Numbered from the stretch's first letter, positions 1 to 8,042 are shown. The stretch is DNA of 36,748 bases from Parcubacteria group bacterium Gr01-1014_20 (GCA_007376265.1 VMFW01000013.1:1-36748); one strand, 5' to 3'. The notes: generated by a model from the sequence alone, not told the origin. Numbers and translations are program-made.

Positions 1-1
1 T

Positions 2-997
2 GGCCCAACGACCTCGACCGGAGTGGTGGCGACAGACACTTTACCAATCGGTCTCACCTTCATGAATGCGACCTCTTCCCAGGGCAGCTACGTCAGTTCT
101 ACGGGCATCTGGACGGTTGGCAATATGCGAGCCAACTCCACTGCCACCCTCGCCATTGCCGCAAAGGTGAACACGAGCACAGCCGGTCAGACGATCACGA
201 ATACCGTGATTGCCCAAGAATCTTCAAGCAGTACCGACCAAAATCTCTCAAATAATTCCTCAACCGTTCCCATTATAGTCTTTACTACTTCGACGCAACC
301 AGTTGGCTGTACTACGAATTGTGGTGGAGGAGGAGGTGGTTTGGTAGTCGTGCTAACTGGTGGTGGCGGTAGCGGCGGTAGCTTTTCCTCCTACACCCTC
401 ACCATCGATGGCGGAGCAGCTTCAACTTTGACGACAAGCGCAACGCTTGCCATCCAAGCGACAGCAGCTCATACCATGGAAATCTCAAATGATCCCAATT
501 TTACGGGTTCTACGTGGATACCCTACACAACAGCGATGCCGTGGACGCTCACACCGGGCGCCGGCACTAAGACTGTTTACGGGCGGTTCCGCTCAGTGAG
601 TGGCAGTGATATTGGCGCAGCGCAGGATTCAATCCAGCTAGTTGTTGGTCAGGTCTTGGGCGTTTCAACTAACTGCGGCGCCTATCTGACTGATTACATC
701 CGTTTAGGATGGGCGAATAATCCCAACGAGGTGAAAAAACTCCAGATCTTTCTAAATGGAAATTTGGGGATCACCTTGCCGGTCACTGGAAATTACGATC
801 AACAAGATTTTGATGCTGTACAGCAATTCCAGATCAAGTACCATTCCGAGGTACTGGCTCCGTGGGTGCCACTTGGGCTTCCAACAGAGATGACACCAAC
901 TGGTTTCGTGTATCAAACAACGAAATGGTGGATTAACGAACTTCAGTGTGAAACGCTAAATCTATCAATGCCCTCCTTGAACGTCTACCAACAATAA
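2..997 (+). CDS. Surface protein, DUF11-like repeat plus C-terminal peptidoglycan-binding-like domain (5' partial)
   Basis: The frame is open from the first bases of the window, so the true start lies upstream; the first visible GTG codon at 23 is inside a repeat. The first 85 or so residues read as a DUF11-like beta-sandwich repeat, with the typical ATDTLPIGLTF and IWTVGNM segments. A Gly-rich linker with two cysteines follows, then a Ser/Thr-rich beta-rich part. The last 110 residues (Cys-Gly-Ala-Tyr-Leu ... VKKLQIFLNG ... VTGNYDQQDFDAVQQFQIKY) look like the peptidoglycan-binding-type domain that often ends secreted CPR proteins. I infer an exported, wall-associated protein. No catalytic site is visible. 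It is followed directly by a strong terminator. Confidence 0.75.
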   Translation, partial: GPTTSTGVVATDTLPIGLTFMNATSSQGSYVSSTGIWTVGNMRANSTATLAIAAKVNTSTAGQTITNTVIAQESSSSTDQNLSNNSSTVPIIVFTTSTQPVGCTTNCGGGGGGLVVVLTGGGGSGGSFSSYTLTIDGGAASTLTTSATLAIQATAAHTMEISNDPNFTGSTWIPYTTAMPWTLTPGAGTKTVYGRFRSVSGSDIGAAQDSIQLVVGQVLGVSTNCGAYLTDYIRLGWANNPNEVKKLQIFLNGNLGITLPVTGNYDQQDFDAVQQFQIKYHSEVLAPWVPLGLPTEMTPTGFVYQTTKWWINELQCETLNLSMPSLNVYQQ

Positions 998-1013
998 AAA
1001 AGTTGCGTACGAT

Positions 1014-1054
1014 AACCCAAAAACACCCCGCTCTAGACGGGGTGTTTTTGGGTT
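1014..1054 (+). terminator. Intrinsic terminator of the surface-protein gene
   Basis: A perfect stem with 17-nt arms (AACCCAAAAACACCCCG and its reverse complement) surrounds a 7-nt loop. The right arm contains the T-run. It is nearly symmetric, so it could work in both directions. Confidence 0.9.
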
Positions 1055-1088
1055 TTGGGAATCGGACGGGGAAATGGGTCGAGAAAAC

Positions 1089-1117
1089 TTGCGTGTTCAC
1101 TCCTTTAGATATACGAT
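1089..1117 (+). promoter_or_regulatory. Promoter of the 1149 gene
   Basis: TTGCGT (1089-1094) and TACGAT (1112-1117) are separated by 17 nt, upstream of an SD-bearing gene and just after a terminator. Confidence 0.6.
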
Positions 1118-1148
1118 GGCGATAGCTTTTTAAGGGAAGGAGCGTAGC

Positions 1149-1733
1149 ATGATTCTCTCGGTAGATAGAGCAGAAATTTTACGTCTGAGTTGCAATGATT
1201 GCAAGACAGCAATTCTAGAACGACGAAATAGTATACGCAGCTCTCGAGACCAGCGCGGTGATGATCGCTGTTTCATGGACGATTGGTTGCTATGGAAATG
1301 GCTTAGCGACTCTCCTCCTGAGCCCACCGCTTTCAGAATTGAGTGGGGAATGGAACAGTGTGCCCTCTTCTACGAGCATCGACGAATGGAACAAGTGGAT
1401 CCAGTTCCAAAAGACGCAATTCTAGATTCAGCCCATTGGGATGACGATCTTGAAGCTATGGCACTGAACCAATTACACGATGAATTGGTTCGTATCCAAG
1501 AAGCACTCCGTGCCCACAGAGACATCAAGGATCGTCCCCGAACCCTAAAGGACGACCAAGTCTTATACCAAATCCTTCCCGAGAAGATTCTTGCTGATTT
1601 TCGCCTGCCGCCCAAAGAAGAGTTCTTAGGAGAATATCGCTCTCCGCACGCTGGGTGCCCTGCATTCTGGCGAAGCCACAGCCAATGCGACACGAAGTGC
1701 CATAACCTCCATCAATGGGGTCCGTGCAAGTAA
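1149..1733 (+). CDS. Hypothetical Cys-containing protein, 194 aa
   Basis: I do not recognise this family. The ATG is preceded by a good SD (AAGGGAAGGAGC), a promoter lies about 30 nt upstream, and a terminator follows, so this is a self-contained single-gene unit. The protein is soluble, rich in Trp, Asp and Arg, with a CxxC pair near the N-terminus (C15, C18) and a C-terminal cluster (C170, C180, C184, C193 with His residues between). The clusters could bind zinc, but that is inference. An antisense frame also stays open here but has no start signals. The gene belongs to the set of SD-led orphan genes that recurs across the window. Confidence 0.65.
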   Translation: MILSVDRAEILRLSCNDCKTAILERRNSIRSSRDQRGDDRCFMDDWLLWKWLSDSPPEPTAFRIEWGMEQCALFYEHRRMEQVDPVPKDAILDSAHWDDDLEAMALNQLHDELVRIQEALRAHRDIKDRPRTLKDDQVLYQILPEKILADFRLPPKEEFLGEYRSPHAGCPAFWRSHSQCDTKCHNLHQWGPCK

Positions 1734-1744
1734 CTAATATCAGG

Positions 1745-1770
1745 CCCGCACTCACAAAGTGCGGGTTTTT
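1745..1770 (+). terminator. Intrinsic terminator
   Basis: CCCGCAC, a 7-nt loop, GTGCGGG, then TTTTT. It is the same stem sequence as the terminator at 2149. Confidence 0.9.
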
Positions 1771-1798
1771 GCTTTTCCCGACCACACGGTTTATAAAA

Positions 1799-1827
1799 TT
1801 GACATCCTAAAAACAATCATCAATAAT
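1799..1827 (+). promoter_or_regulatory. Promoter of the 1875 gene
   Basis: Consensus TTGACA (1799-1804), a 17-nt spacer, then AATAAT (1822-1827). Confidence 0.65.
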
Positions 1828-1874
1828 AAAATTAGAAAATTAACCGCAAGTAATCTTTATACAAGGGAGGAGTG

Positions 1875-2093
1875 ATGAAGACTGTTTCACGTCTTGGGCA
1901 GGCAATGTGCGCGGTCTGGTGTAATTTCTTTGTCGGCCGAAACAAGCTGGCTCTCGCTGGTCTCGGGATCTTCGCTAGCCTGAACACAGCTATGGCATTT
2001 GGAACCTCGATCGCCATGGGGTTTTTAATGCTTTATGGCTGGGTGTTCGTCTTCCCATCTGTAATTTTTCTGATTGACACCAATCAGATATGA
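1875..2093 (+). CDS. Small membrane protein, 72 aa, hypothetical
   Basis: It begins with ATG at 1875; a GTG sits one codon upstream at 1872, but it is only about 1 nt from the GGAGG SD (1866-1870), so ATG is preferred. A Lys/Arg-containing N-terminus is followed by two hydrophobic segments (about residues 26-44 and 46-66), predicting a two-helix inner-membrane protein. There is no recognisable family. It is a single-gene unit with its own TTGACA promoter and a terminator whose stem matches that of the gene before it. Confidence 0.6.
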   Translation: MKTVSRLGQAMCAVWCNFFVGRNKLALAGLGIFASLNTAMAFGTSIAMGFLMLYGWVFVFPSVIFLIDTNQI

Positions 2094-2148
2094 TCGACCC
2101 CATTCGAAGCGACCTACATGTCAAAAAACACTCCCAATTTCCTCCATC

Positions 2149-2178
2149 AAACCCGCACATCTTAAGTGCGGGTTTTTT
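2149..2178 (+). terminator. Intrinsic terminator
   Basis: A 10-bp stem (AAACCCGCAC / GTGCGGGTTT) with a 7-nt loop and a T-tract. The stem core is the same as at 1745. Confidence 0.9.
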
Positions 2179-2180
2179 TC

Positions 2181-2208
2181 TTGACAAAATCACCATCCGT
2201 GCTACACT
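2181..2208 (+). promoter_or_regulatory. Promoter of the rplJ-rplL operon
   Basis: TTGACA (2181-2186) and TACACT (2203-2208) with 16 nt between, immediately upstream of the L10 leader. Confidence 0.75.
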
Positions 2209-2215
2209 AGACCCA

Positions 2216-2291
2216 ATCCTAAGACAGCGTGGCCGTAGGTCCCGAGCTTGCAAAAGCGAGGGATTACACTAAGTCCCGCCGAGGAAAATCC
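2216..2291 (+). ncRNA. Ribosomal protein L10 leader (cis-regulatory RNA)
   Basis: The region holds the two conserved strands of the L10 leader: AGACAG near the 5' end (2222-2227) and GCCGAGG near the 3' end (2278-2284). Between them is a hairpin, TCCC-GA-GCTT-GCAA-AAGC-GA-GGGA (2240-2263). Its opposed GA steps can form tandem G-A pairs, which is typical of kinked RNA bound by L10. In known cases, excess L10(L12)4 complex binds this leader and reduces expression of its own operon. Position directly before rplJ supports the call. Confidence 0.8.
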
Positions 2292-2308
2292 AAATTTTGG
2301 TATTTTCG

Positions 2309-2332
2309 CGACTCTTAGGAAGAGTCGTTTTT
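2309..2332 (+). terminator. Attenuator-like terminator between L10 leader and rplJ
   Basis: CGACTCTT, loop AGG, AAGAGTCG, then TTTTT. A complete intrinsic terminator sits before the coding region, so L10 control here is probably transcription attenuation. Confidence 0.75.
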
Positions 2333-2362
2333 GATTTTTATTCACAGAGGCGAATAAAAATC
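2333..2362 (+). repeat. AT-rich inverted repeat in the rplJ leader
   Basis: Perfect 11-bp arms (GATTTTTATTC / GAATAAAAATC) around an 8-nt loop. It abuts the attenuator. Its role is unknown; it may be a second hairpin or an RNA-stabilising element. Confidence 0.6.
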
Positions 2363-2383
2363 ACCCTGAGTCTATCGAAGGGT
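2363..2383 (+). repeat. Short dispersed repeat of the ACCCTGAG...CGAAGGGT type
   Basis: ACCCT and AGGGT arms flank GAGTCTATCGA. This matches, from memory, a short palindromic element found many times between genes in environmental bacteria. Only one copy lies in this window. Confidence 0.5.
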
Positions 2384-2425
2384 TACGATTTCACTCACAC
2401 AAGGTCGAATAATTAGAATAAAAAA

Positions 2426-2935
2426 ATGAAGACAAAAGCTCAAAAACAAACTGAACTGGAGAAAGCCAAAAAGCTTTTCGCCAAAAGCCGAACTTTGATC
2501 TTGACCGATTTCGGCCGGATTAAAGTGAATGACTTGAAAAAACTTCGAACTGCCCTCCGAGAACAAGGTGCGGACTACATGGTCATGAAAAAGCGTCTTT
2601 TGGGACTCCTGCTTAAAGAGAAGGGGATTGAGTTCGACTCCAAGGCCCACAAGTTATCGATCGGCGCAATTTACTCCGACAAACATATCGAAGAAATTGC
2701 GGCGCCAGTTGTAAAATTTTTTGGCAACCTTGGCGAAGAAATAAAAGCCGTTGAAAAAGTTCTTGGCGGTTACCACGTTGAAGGCAAAGCCTTCATCGAA
2801 CCCAAGCACGTGATCATGATCGGCAACCTTCCGCCCAGAGAAGTGCTCCTAGCGCAACTCTTAGGTATGCTCCAAGCTCCGGTCAGTTCCCTGTTGTATC
2901 TTTTTCAAGAGCGGTCGAAAAAACTAGCAATCTAA
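2426..2935 (+). CDS. rplJ: 50S ribosomal protein L10
   Basis: L10 forms the base of the ribosomal stalk, binding 23S rRNA and carrying L7/L12 dimers on its C-terminal helix. At 169 aa the length is normal. The N-terminal [31 protein letters not shown] region and the following [21 protein letters not shown] match the family. There is no SD. A TAGAAT box (2414-2419) ends 6 nt before the ATG, so a second, leaderless promoter that bypasses the attenuator is possible. rplL follows after 10 nt. The usual downstream rpoB is absent: a terminator follows rplL. Confidence 0.95.
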   Translation: MKTKAQKQTELEKAKKLFAKSRTLILTDFGRIKVNDLKKLRTALREQGADYMVMKKRLLGLLLKEKGIEFDSKAHKLSIGAIYSDKHIEEIAAPVVKFFGNLGEEIKAVEKVLGGYHVEGKAFIEPKHVIMIGNLPPREVLLAQLLGMLQAPVSSLLYLFQERSKKLAI

Positions 2936-2945
2936 AATAAAAAAC

Positions 2946-3311
2946 ATGTCAGACAAATTACAAGAATTAATCACAAAAATTGAAGGCCTAAGCGCTCTCG
3001 AATTAGCCGAGATCGTCAAAGCCCTCGAAGAGAAGTTTGGTATTAGCGCCGCTGCTCCAATGGCTGCCGGAGCCGCTGCTGGGCCTACCGCCGAAGCCAA
3101 GGACAGCTTCAACGTCCTTTTGAAAGCCACCGGTGATCAAAAGATCAACGTCATCAAAGTGGTTCGGGAAATCACGGGTCTTGGTCTCAAGGAAGCCAAG
3201 GACATCGTCGATGCCGCCCCGAAAGTCGTCAAAGAAGGCCTCAAGAAGCCCGAAGCTGACGAACTCAAAGCTAAACTCGAAGCCGCCGGTGCCACCGTCG
3301 AACTTCAGTAG
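2946..3311 (+). CDS. rplL: 50S ribosomal protein L7/L12
   Basis: The stalk protein that recruits translation factors. The N-terminal dimerisation helices (residues 1-37), an Ala/Gly-rich hinge (about 38-50) and the C-terminal globular domain with [20 protein letters not shown] are all present; 121 aa is a standard length. Expression is coupled to rplJ under the L10 leader. No SD precedes the ATG, only an A-rich stretch with TAAAAT 7 nt upstream. Confidence 0.97.
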   Translation: MSDKLQELITKIEGLSALELAEIVKALEEKFGISAAAPMAAGAAAGPTAEAKDSFNVLLKATGDQKINVIKVVREITGLGLKEAKDIVDAAPKVVKEGLKKPEADELKAKLEAAGATVELQ

Positions 3312-3322
3312 GATTCAGATAT

Positions 3323-3356
3323 AACTAAAAACCCCTCAAGTAAGGGGTTTTTAGTT
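3323..3356 (+). terminator. Terminator of rplJ-rplL
   Basis: A 14-bp stem (AACTAAAAACCCCT / AGGGGTTTTTAGTT) with a 6-nt loop. Confidence 0.92.
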
Positions 3357-3407
3357 TATAGCGCCTAGTTGTGGTTAAATACCCCAATAATGATAAAATT
3401 TTAAGTA

Positions 3408-4304
3408 ATGAATTTTCTTAAAGAAAACGCGACTTGGATCGGATCAGTGCTCTACGCTCTCGGGTTTTTAATTCTTATCATTCCAAACTCCGTAAGAATA
3501 TATAAATACAAAATAAAGGGAGCTGATTTCAGCAAGACCTCCAAGAAGGTTAAAATTTCTATAGCTATTGTTGCGCTCCTTTTCATTGCTCAAGCAATTC
3601 TTCAAACCTCAGCCTCTACCTTCTCAAATCCTTTTGCTTTATTTATGTGGTTGCTGCCCATAGCTTTTTTTATACTTTTTGCAGTAGATATGCGCTTTCC
3701 CTATCAAACAAAAAACGACAAAGCAATTCAAAAGTTAAGAAGGTTTAGATATCTTGGTGGTGGCTTAGCGGTTGCTGGAGCAGCATTTATTGCATTTGGA
3801 CTAACTTCTGGGGGATCAACACCTGTAAACAACTCGAACAACAACCAAGCAAGTTCGTCTCAAATTGCTAGCTGGAAAACGTATCGAAGTGACCAGCATG
3901 GATTTGAATTTAAATATCCGTCCAGCTGGACCGTGTATCCGTACGCCCTCGATGGTGTTATAGATTTCATATCTGCTAACCAATCAGACGGAAGTGAGGC
4001 CGGTATCGCGGTAAAAAGCATAGGTAAAATGTCTCTTGATGACGCGAAATTATTTGTCGAAAAAAAACGGAAAGAGTTGCAAAGAACTCAATATGGACCT
4101 CCAGAATTCGTTACGATCCAAGAGGCCCCCGCAGTAAGGTATTCATACACTCCGTTCGAAATTATACCTCCGGGTTTAATATATTATTTCTACGAGAAAG
4201 GCATAGAGTTTGAAATTTCTGATCTTTTTGAAGACGGTCAGATAATGAGTGCCAGTACGGGCACAACGCAGCAAATCATACTCTCGTCAATAAAATTCTT
4301 TTAG
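3408..4304 (+). CDS. Membrane protein with extracytoplasmic PsbP-like domain, 298 aa
   Basis: Four hydrophobic helices are visible (about residues 10-27, 48-64, 76-94 and 112-132). A Ser/Asn-rich linker and a C-terminal domain follow, beginning at about 155 (WKTYRSDQHGFEFKYPSSW). The FEFKYPSSW motif is typical of the PsbP-like / small secreted sandwich domains common on CPR surface proteins. The function is unknown; the domain probably faces outside. No SD is present. A TAAAAT box (3394-3399) lies 8 nt before the ATG, consistent with a leaderless mRNA. A terminator follows the stop codon at once. Confidence 0.75.
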   Translation: MNFLKENATWIGSVLYALGFLILIIPNSVRIYKYKIKGADFSKTSKKVKISIAIVALLFIAQAILQTSASTFSNPFALFMWLLPIAFFILFAVDMRFPYQTKNDKAIQKLRRFRYLGGGLAVAGAAFIAFGLTSGGSTPVNNSNNNQASSSQIASWKTYRSDQHGFEFKYPSSWTVYPYALDGVIDFISANQSDGSEAGIAVKSIGKMSLDDAKLFVEKKRKELQRTQYGPPEFVTIQEAPAVRYSYTPFEIIPPGLIYYFYEKGIEFEISDLFEDGQIMSASTGTTQQIILSSIKFF

Positions 4305-4305
4305 C

Positions 4306-4332
4306 CCCGCCGTTTACACCCGGCGGGTTTTT
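4306..4332 (+). terminator. Intrinsic terminator
   Basis: CCCGCCG / CGGCGGG stem, 8-nt loop, then TTTTT, right after the stop codon. Confidence 0.9.
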
Positions 4333-4364
4333 CTATATATTAATCCCATAAGGGCTCGTGGCTT

Positions 4365-4420
4365 TGCCTGCCAATAGGTAAGTCAGCTTGCCCGCCGTAG
4401 CCTATGGCGAAGGAGAGGCA
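4365..4420 (+). repeat. Imperfect inverted repeat, probable dispersed element
   Basis: TGCCT...AGGCA ends and an inner GCCAATAGG / CCTATGGC pair (one bulge) enclose CTTGCCCGCCGTAG. The core (CCCGCCGTAG...GGCGAAGG) resembles, from memory, a palindromic intergenic repeat spread through many CPR genomes. It sits between a terminator and the tRNA. Confidence 0.5.
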
Positions 4421-4444
4421 CTTCATTCACCCTCCCAAATCTCT

Positions 4445-4519
4445 GGACTCGTAGCTCAGTGGTAGAGCGTCCCGTTCACATCGGGAAGGCCACAGGTTCG
4501 ATCCCTGTCGAGTCCACCA
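4445..4519 (+). tRNA. tRNA-Val (anticodon CAC), CCA encoded
   Basis: The full cloverleaf can be drawn. The acceptor stem is GGACTCG/CGAGTCC, the D stem GCTC/GAGC, the anticodon stem TCCCG/CGGGA with loop TTCACAT (anticodon CAC), and the T stem ACAGG/CCTGT with loop TTCGATC. The 3' end is ACCA, so the CCA tail is encoded. It reads GUG codons. The large gene at 4551 starts 31 nt downstream with no terminator between. Confidence 0.95.
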
Positions 4520-4550
4520 GGTTTAAAAGCCGAAAGCAACCCACCAAAAC

Positions 4551-7511
4551 ATGGAAAAACTAAATTTTGACAGAAACTTTGACGAAGCCAATACGAAGCT
4601 TGAATCTTCGAAATTAGAACTCAAAAAACTTTTAGAAGAAGAAATCCTAGATGAAACTAGCCGAATTCGCCTCACTAGGGTTCTTCAGCTTGTCGAGCGT
4701 TATCGTCCAGAAAGAAATTCCAACTCCAACAAGGAAGAACAAGGGCAAAGTCTATGGTTAAAATACATCGAAACATTCCTAAGGTCACTTCCGGCTCTAA
4801 CCAGTCACCTTACTAGAAGAAAAGAAAAACCAAAACAAGAAGACCCGGAAAAACTGCCTGCTAAATCTTTTTTGACAGCCGAAAAAACCATTCAAAACCT
4901 AAGAGAGCTTCGTCACTTTGATTTTGAAATTTATAAAGAGCAAGGTTTTTCTGATGATGAAATAATCGATCAGGAGCGGTCCGGGGAAGTTATTAAAAAA
5001 GAAACCCTCGACTCCTCGCTTTCGTTAAGTTATGAACAAAAAAATTGGGGTGTTGAAAGAATTTGCTTGGACGGCGTTCAAAACCACCTCCCGAGTGATT
5101 CAAAGGGGGAGCGGGTTTGGGTAAAGTGCCTAATAGATGGTGAGTGGTTAGATATCGATCGAGCTAGAGCCAACCAAGAAAAAATTGAAGCCGTGCGGTT
5201 TGCCGACGATGGAGTCGGGTTTGATGTTAAAAATCTCGTCCTTCTCCACTCAACCAAAGCCGGAGAGCAAGGGTCCGTCGGTCAATTCGGTGAAGGCATA
5301 AAAATGATTTCTGCAGCAGCGCTCCGCGAGGGTATTGATGTCGAATTCGAATCTCAGGATTGGCGGGCTCGGCCCGTTGCCAAGCCCGTAACCTTCAAAA
5401 ACACCCGAGACAAAAAGGAGGAAGAAATAAAGCAACTTACTTTTGCCGCCGAGTACCTTAATGGCGAGCCAATGATTGGGTCACGAACCACCTTCTGGAA
5501 ACCCAACCAGCAATTTATTGACGAGGTTCTCAAGGTTGAGGAGAAAGTTTTAGCGCTGGATAAAAAATACCGGCCGGTTTTTGTTGGCGAAACCGGCCAA
5601 ATCGCAAAGCTGGAACCTGGTAAAATGTACATCAAGGGTATTTTGGTTGGCGAGCGCGACACCCTCCTCTCTTATAACTTTAACGACATCCAAACCAACC
5701 GCGATCGAAACACCACAATGATTCATGAAGGAACTCTCGATCGCAAAATAAAAGGCATTTTGAGCGAAATAAGCGACGTAAAGTTGGTTAAGACCCTTAT
5801 CGCTCGAGCTGTCGCTAATCCAGGACAAGAAGGCGAAGATTATCACTATTCAATTACGCCCAAAACCCCAACAGTTTGGGTCACAGCCTTTTACGAACTT
5901 TTTGGTGAAGACGCCGTTATCGATACTGGTTTTGAACCACCGAAAAACCTCAAAGTGCCGGAAATGAAAAAAATAAAACTTCCCCGAGGATTACAACACA
6001 CCCTCATCAAAGCCGGCGTCAAAACCGAGCAGCAAGCCATCCCCGACTTCTACGAAGAAACTATCAAAACCTCCTTAACGTTGGACTATGGCAAAGATGT
6101 GTGGGGTGAGGAAAGAATTCTCCTCGACACAATCCAAAACCATCTCCCGCATGATTCCGGTGGTTGCAGTATTTGGCTAAGATTCAAAACTAAAGACGGG
6201 AAGTGGAGAGATTATAACGAAATCTCACATTTTAAAAATGAAGACATCGAAGCGTTAAAAGTATCCGACGATGGTCGCGGGTATGAAGTTAGCGCTCTCG
6301 AACTACTTCACTCGACAAAAGAGGGAACCGAGGCCGCGGGTCGTTTTGGCGAAGGATTAAAAATGGTCTCGGCGGCGGCTTTAAGAAGCAATATCGGCAT
6401 CACTCTTCGCTCAAGGGATTGGGTTGCTAGCCCCGTTGCTATTCCCAGAGAAGTTAATGGCCTGGAAGTAAATCAACTCGGTTTCCAGGTTGTCAATTCA
6501 ATAAAAGATAAGAAACCAAAACCCGATGATCCATATGATGCTCATTCCAGAAGCTCCACCACCTTCGAGAAACCAAGCATCGGGTTGATAGATGAGTTCC
6601 GCACTGTTGATAAGAAAGTTCTCGCCCTGAACAGTGATCCCCTAGTCGATAAAACTGAAACAGGAGATATCGTCTCTCTCGGCTCCGGTCTTTTATACGC
6701 GAGAGAAATCATCATTCCAGGTGACCATCAACTTATGTTCAGCTATCATTTCCCAAAAATCGAAATAAAAAATCGCGACCGAAACACTCTTTCTCCTGAA
6801 GAGCTCAAGGGTGCAGTCGGCAGTGTTCTTGAAAGAACTGGAAGCCCGGAAGTCATAAGAACCTTTTTGTTAAACGCGCGTATTGATGCCCAGGGCGAAA
6901 ACAGAAATGGCAAAACCAAGCTCGAGTTCGATGTCGATTTTCTGCCCAAAGATTCTGGGATTTGGAAAAAAGTGTTTGAAGAAACTTTTGGAAGCGATGT
7001 TTCTGTTCGTGATGTGCGCGGTGACGATTTCAATGCAATGCACCAAAACCTTCACGTCGGCTTAGAGCTTATTTCAATGCCTTCTTCGGTCGCGAGAATG
7101 CTCGAATATGTCGGTCTGCCGACTTACAAACAAAGATTGTATGAGATGACCGATGTTATCCACATCCCGTACGAGGAGTTAACAGGTCAAGAAAAAGAGA
7201 TTCTCGAACTACTTCCAATGATAGACGAGTTCCTTCCCGGCAATCGCTCTTCCGAAATTGTAGTTTATGAACCTAAATATTCAGGCCAACACGTAGCTGC
7301 CGGTTTTGCCGATGGTTCCAAAATTCACCTAAGTCGCAGCACCCTAAGTTTCTTTGAGCGTGCCGCTGACGTCTATGTTCACGAAAAAACTCACCACAAC
7401 ACCTCTCTTGCCCCCGACGCTAGCGCCGGTTTTAGAAACTACCTAACTTTAGCCGCCTCAAGTATGGCCCTCTCGATGTTGGATAAGCTGAAATCCGCTC
7501 GGGCGAATTAA
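4551..7511 (+). CDS. Tandem GHKL-ATPase protein with C-terminal HExxH motif, 986 aa
   Basis: Two copies of the same roughly 270-residue unit lie at about 150-425 and 505-775. Each carries Hsp90/histidine-kinase-type (GHKL) ATP-binding motifs. The N-box-like D174GVQNH and D526TIQNH contain the Asn that would hold Mg-ATP. Next come the DxGxG boxes DDGVGF (219-224) and DDGRGY (573-578). The Gly-rich lids are GQFGEGIKM (244-252) and GRFGEGLKM (597-605). Both copies also share NRDRNT (383-388 and 741-746). A helical, charged N-terminus (1-125) precedes them. The C-terminus has VYVHEKTHHNTS (942-952), whose HEKTH (944-948) fits the zincin HExxH metal-binding motif. I recognise the folds but not the protein; an ATP-driven conformational switch with a peptidase-like end is inference. 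No signal peptide is visible, so it is probably cytoplasmic. No SD is present. Confidence 0.8.
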   Translation: MEKLNFDRNFDEANTKLESSKLELKKLLEEEILDETSRIRLTRVLQLVERYRPERNSNSNKEEQGQSLWLKYIETFLRSLPALTSHLTRRKEKPKQEDPEKLPAKSFLTAEKTIQNLRELRHFDFEIYKEQGFSDDEIIDQERSGEVIKKETLDSSLSLSYEQKNWGVERICLDGVQNHLPSDSKGERVWVKCLIDGEWLDIDRARANQEKIEAVRFADDGVGFDVKNLVLLHSTKAGEQGSVGQFGEGIKMISAAALREGIDVEFESQDWRARPVAKPVTFKNTRDKKEEEIKQLTFAAEYLNGEPMIGSRTTFWKPNQQFIDEVLKVEEKVLALDKKYRPVFVGETGQIAKLEPGKMYIKGILVGERDTLLSYNFNDIQTNRDRNTTMIHEGTLDRKIKGILSEISDVKLVKTLIARAVANPGQEGEDYHYSITPKTPTVWVTAFYELFGEDAVIDTGFEPPKNLKVPEMKKIKLPRGLQHTLIKAGVKTEQQAIPDFYEETIKTSLTLDYGKDVWGEERILLDTIQNHLPHDSGGCSIWLRFKTKDGKWRDYNEISHFKNEDIEALKVSDDGRGYEVSALELLHSTKEGTEAAGRFGEGLKMVSAAALRSNIGITLRSRDWVASPVAIPREVNGLEVNQLGFQVVNSIKDKKPKPDDPYDAHSRSSTTFEKPSIGLIDEFRTVDKKVLALNSDPLVDKTETGDIVSLGSGLLYAREIIIPGDHQLMFSYHFPKIEIKNRDRNTLSPEELKGAVGSVLERTGSPEVIRTFLLNARIDAQGENRNGKTKLEFDVDFLPKDSGIWKKVFEETFGSDVSVRDVRGDDFNAMHQNLHVGLELISMPSSVARMLEYVGLPTYKQRLYEMTDVIHIPYEELTGQEKEILELLPMIDEFLPGNRSSEIVVYEPKYSGQHVAAGFADGSKIHLSRSTLSFFERAADVYVHEKTHHNTSLAPDASAGFRNYLTLAASSMALSMLDKLKSARAN

Positions 7512-7515
7512 ATGG

Positions 7516-7521
7516 TATAAT
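7516..7521 (+). promoter_or_regulatory. -10 box for leaderless mRNA
   Basis: Perfect TATAAT ending 7 nt before the GTG start at 7529. No clear -35 and no SD. Confidence 0.6.
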
Positions 7522-7528
7522 TAAAAGT

Positions 7529-8041
7529 GTGAAAAAGAACATCCCGCTTATTTTTGCCATCTCCATTCCGATCCTTATGGTCATTGGCATTGCTCTCAGT
7601 ATTTACCTACCCGCGCTCTTCATAAAACCCGAATATGACTTTCTTTACTCAATCGGCGGCGACTATAGCTATCGAAATGAATACGTGGTCGAAAACGGCC
7701 AATTGATCAAAAAACCGATCACACTCCCCAACACCATAAAAACTGGCCAGGAGCCGGAACTATACGTCCATGATGTTTCCGAAAACGCTAGCACTAAAGT
7801 TTCGTTTGAAGAAGCGCAGAACTTGAATCTAGATTCGAACCCCCAGTCACCTGACGGCTTTGAAATCACTTACGGCTCAACTGGCGACGGCATTTTCCCA
7901 ATTTTTTTCTGGTCAGAGCGAGACTACGGCAGTCGTTACATAAAAGGTCACGGTGTTAGCAAGAAATTAAACCTACAATTAACAAGCTCATTCCAAAGCT
8001 ACTATAACGATCTGCGTTTTTTGGGATGGGTGAAAAAATAA
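7529..8041 (+). CDS. Membrane-anchored hypothetical protein, 170 aa
   Basis: The protein starts at GTG, 7 nt after a TATAAT box. One N-terminal hydrophobic segment (about residues 5-30) is followed by a roughly 140-residue, probably extracytoplasmic domain with many Tyr and Ser residues. I do not recognise the family. The next gene begins 2 nt after its stop codon, so the two are likely one transcript. Confidence 0.65.
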   Translation: MKKNIPLIFAISIPILMVIGIALSIYLPALFIKPEYDFLYSIGGDYSYRNEYVVENGQLIKKPITLPNTIKTGQEPELYVHDVSENASTKVSFEEAQNLNLDSNPQSPDGFEITYGSTGDGIFPIFFWSERDYGSRYIKGHGVSKKLNLQLTSSFQSYYNDLRFLGWVKK

Positions 8042-8042
8042 C

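Noticed and set aside
1130-1693. Minus-strand frames opposite the 1149 gene
   Set aside because: No start signals. The + strand frame has a promoter, SD and terminator.
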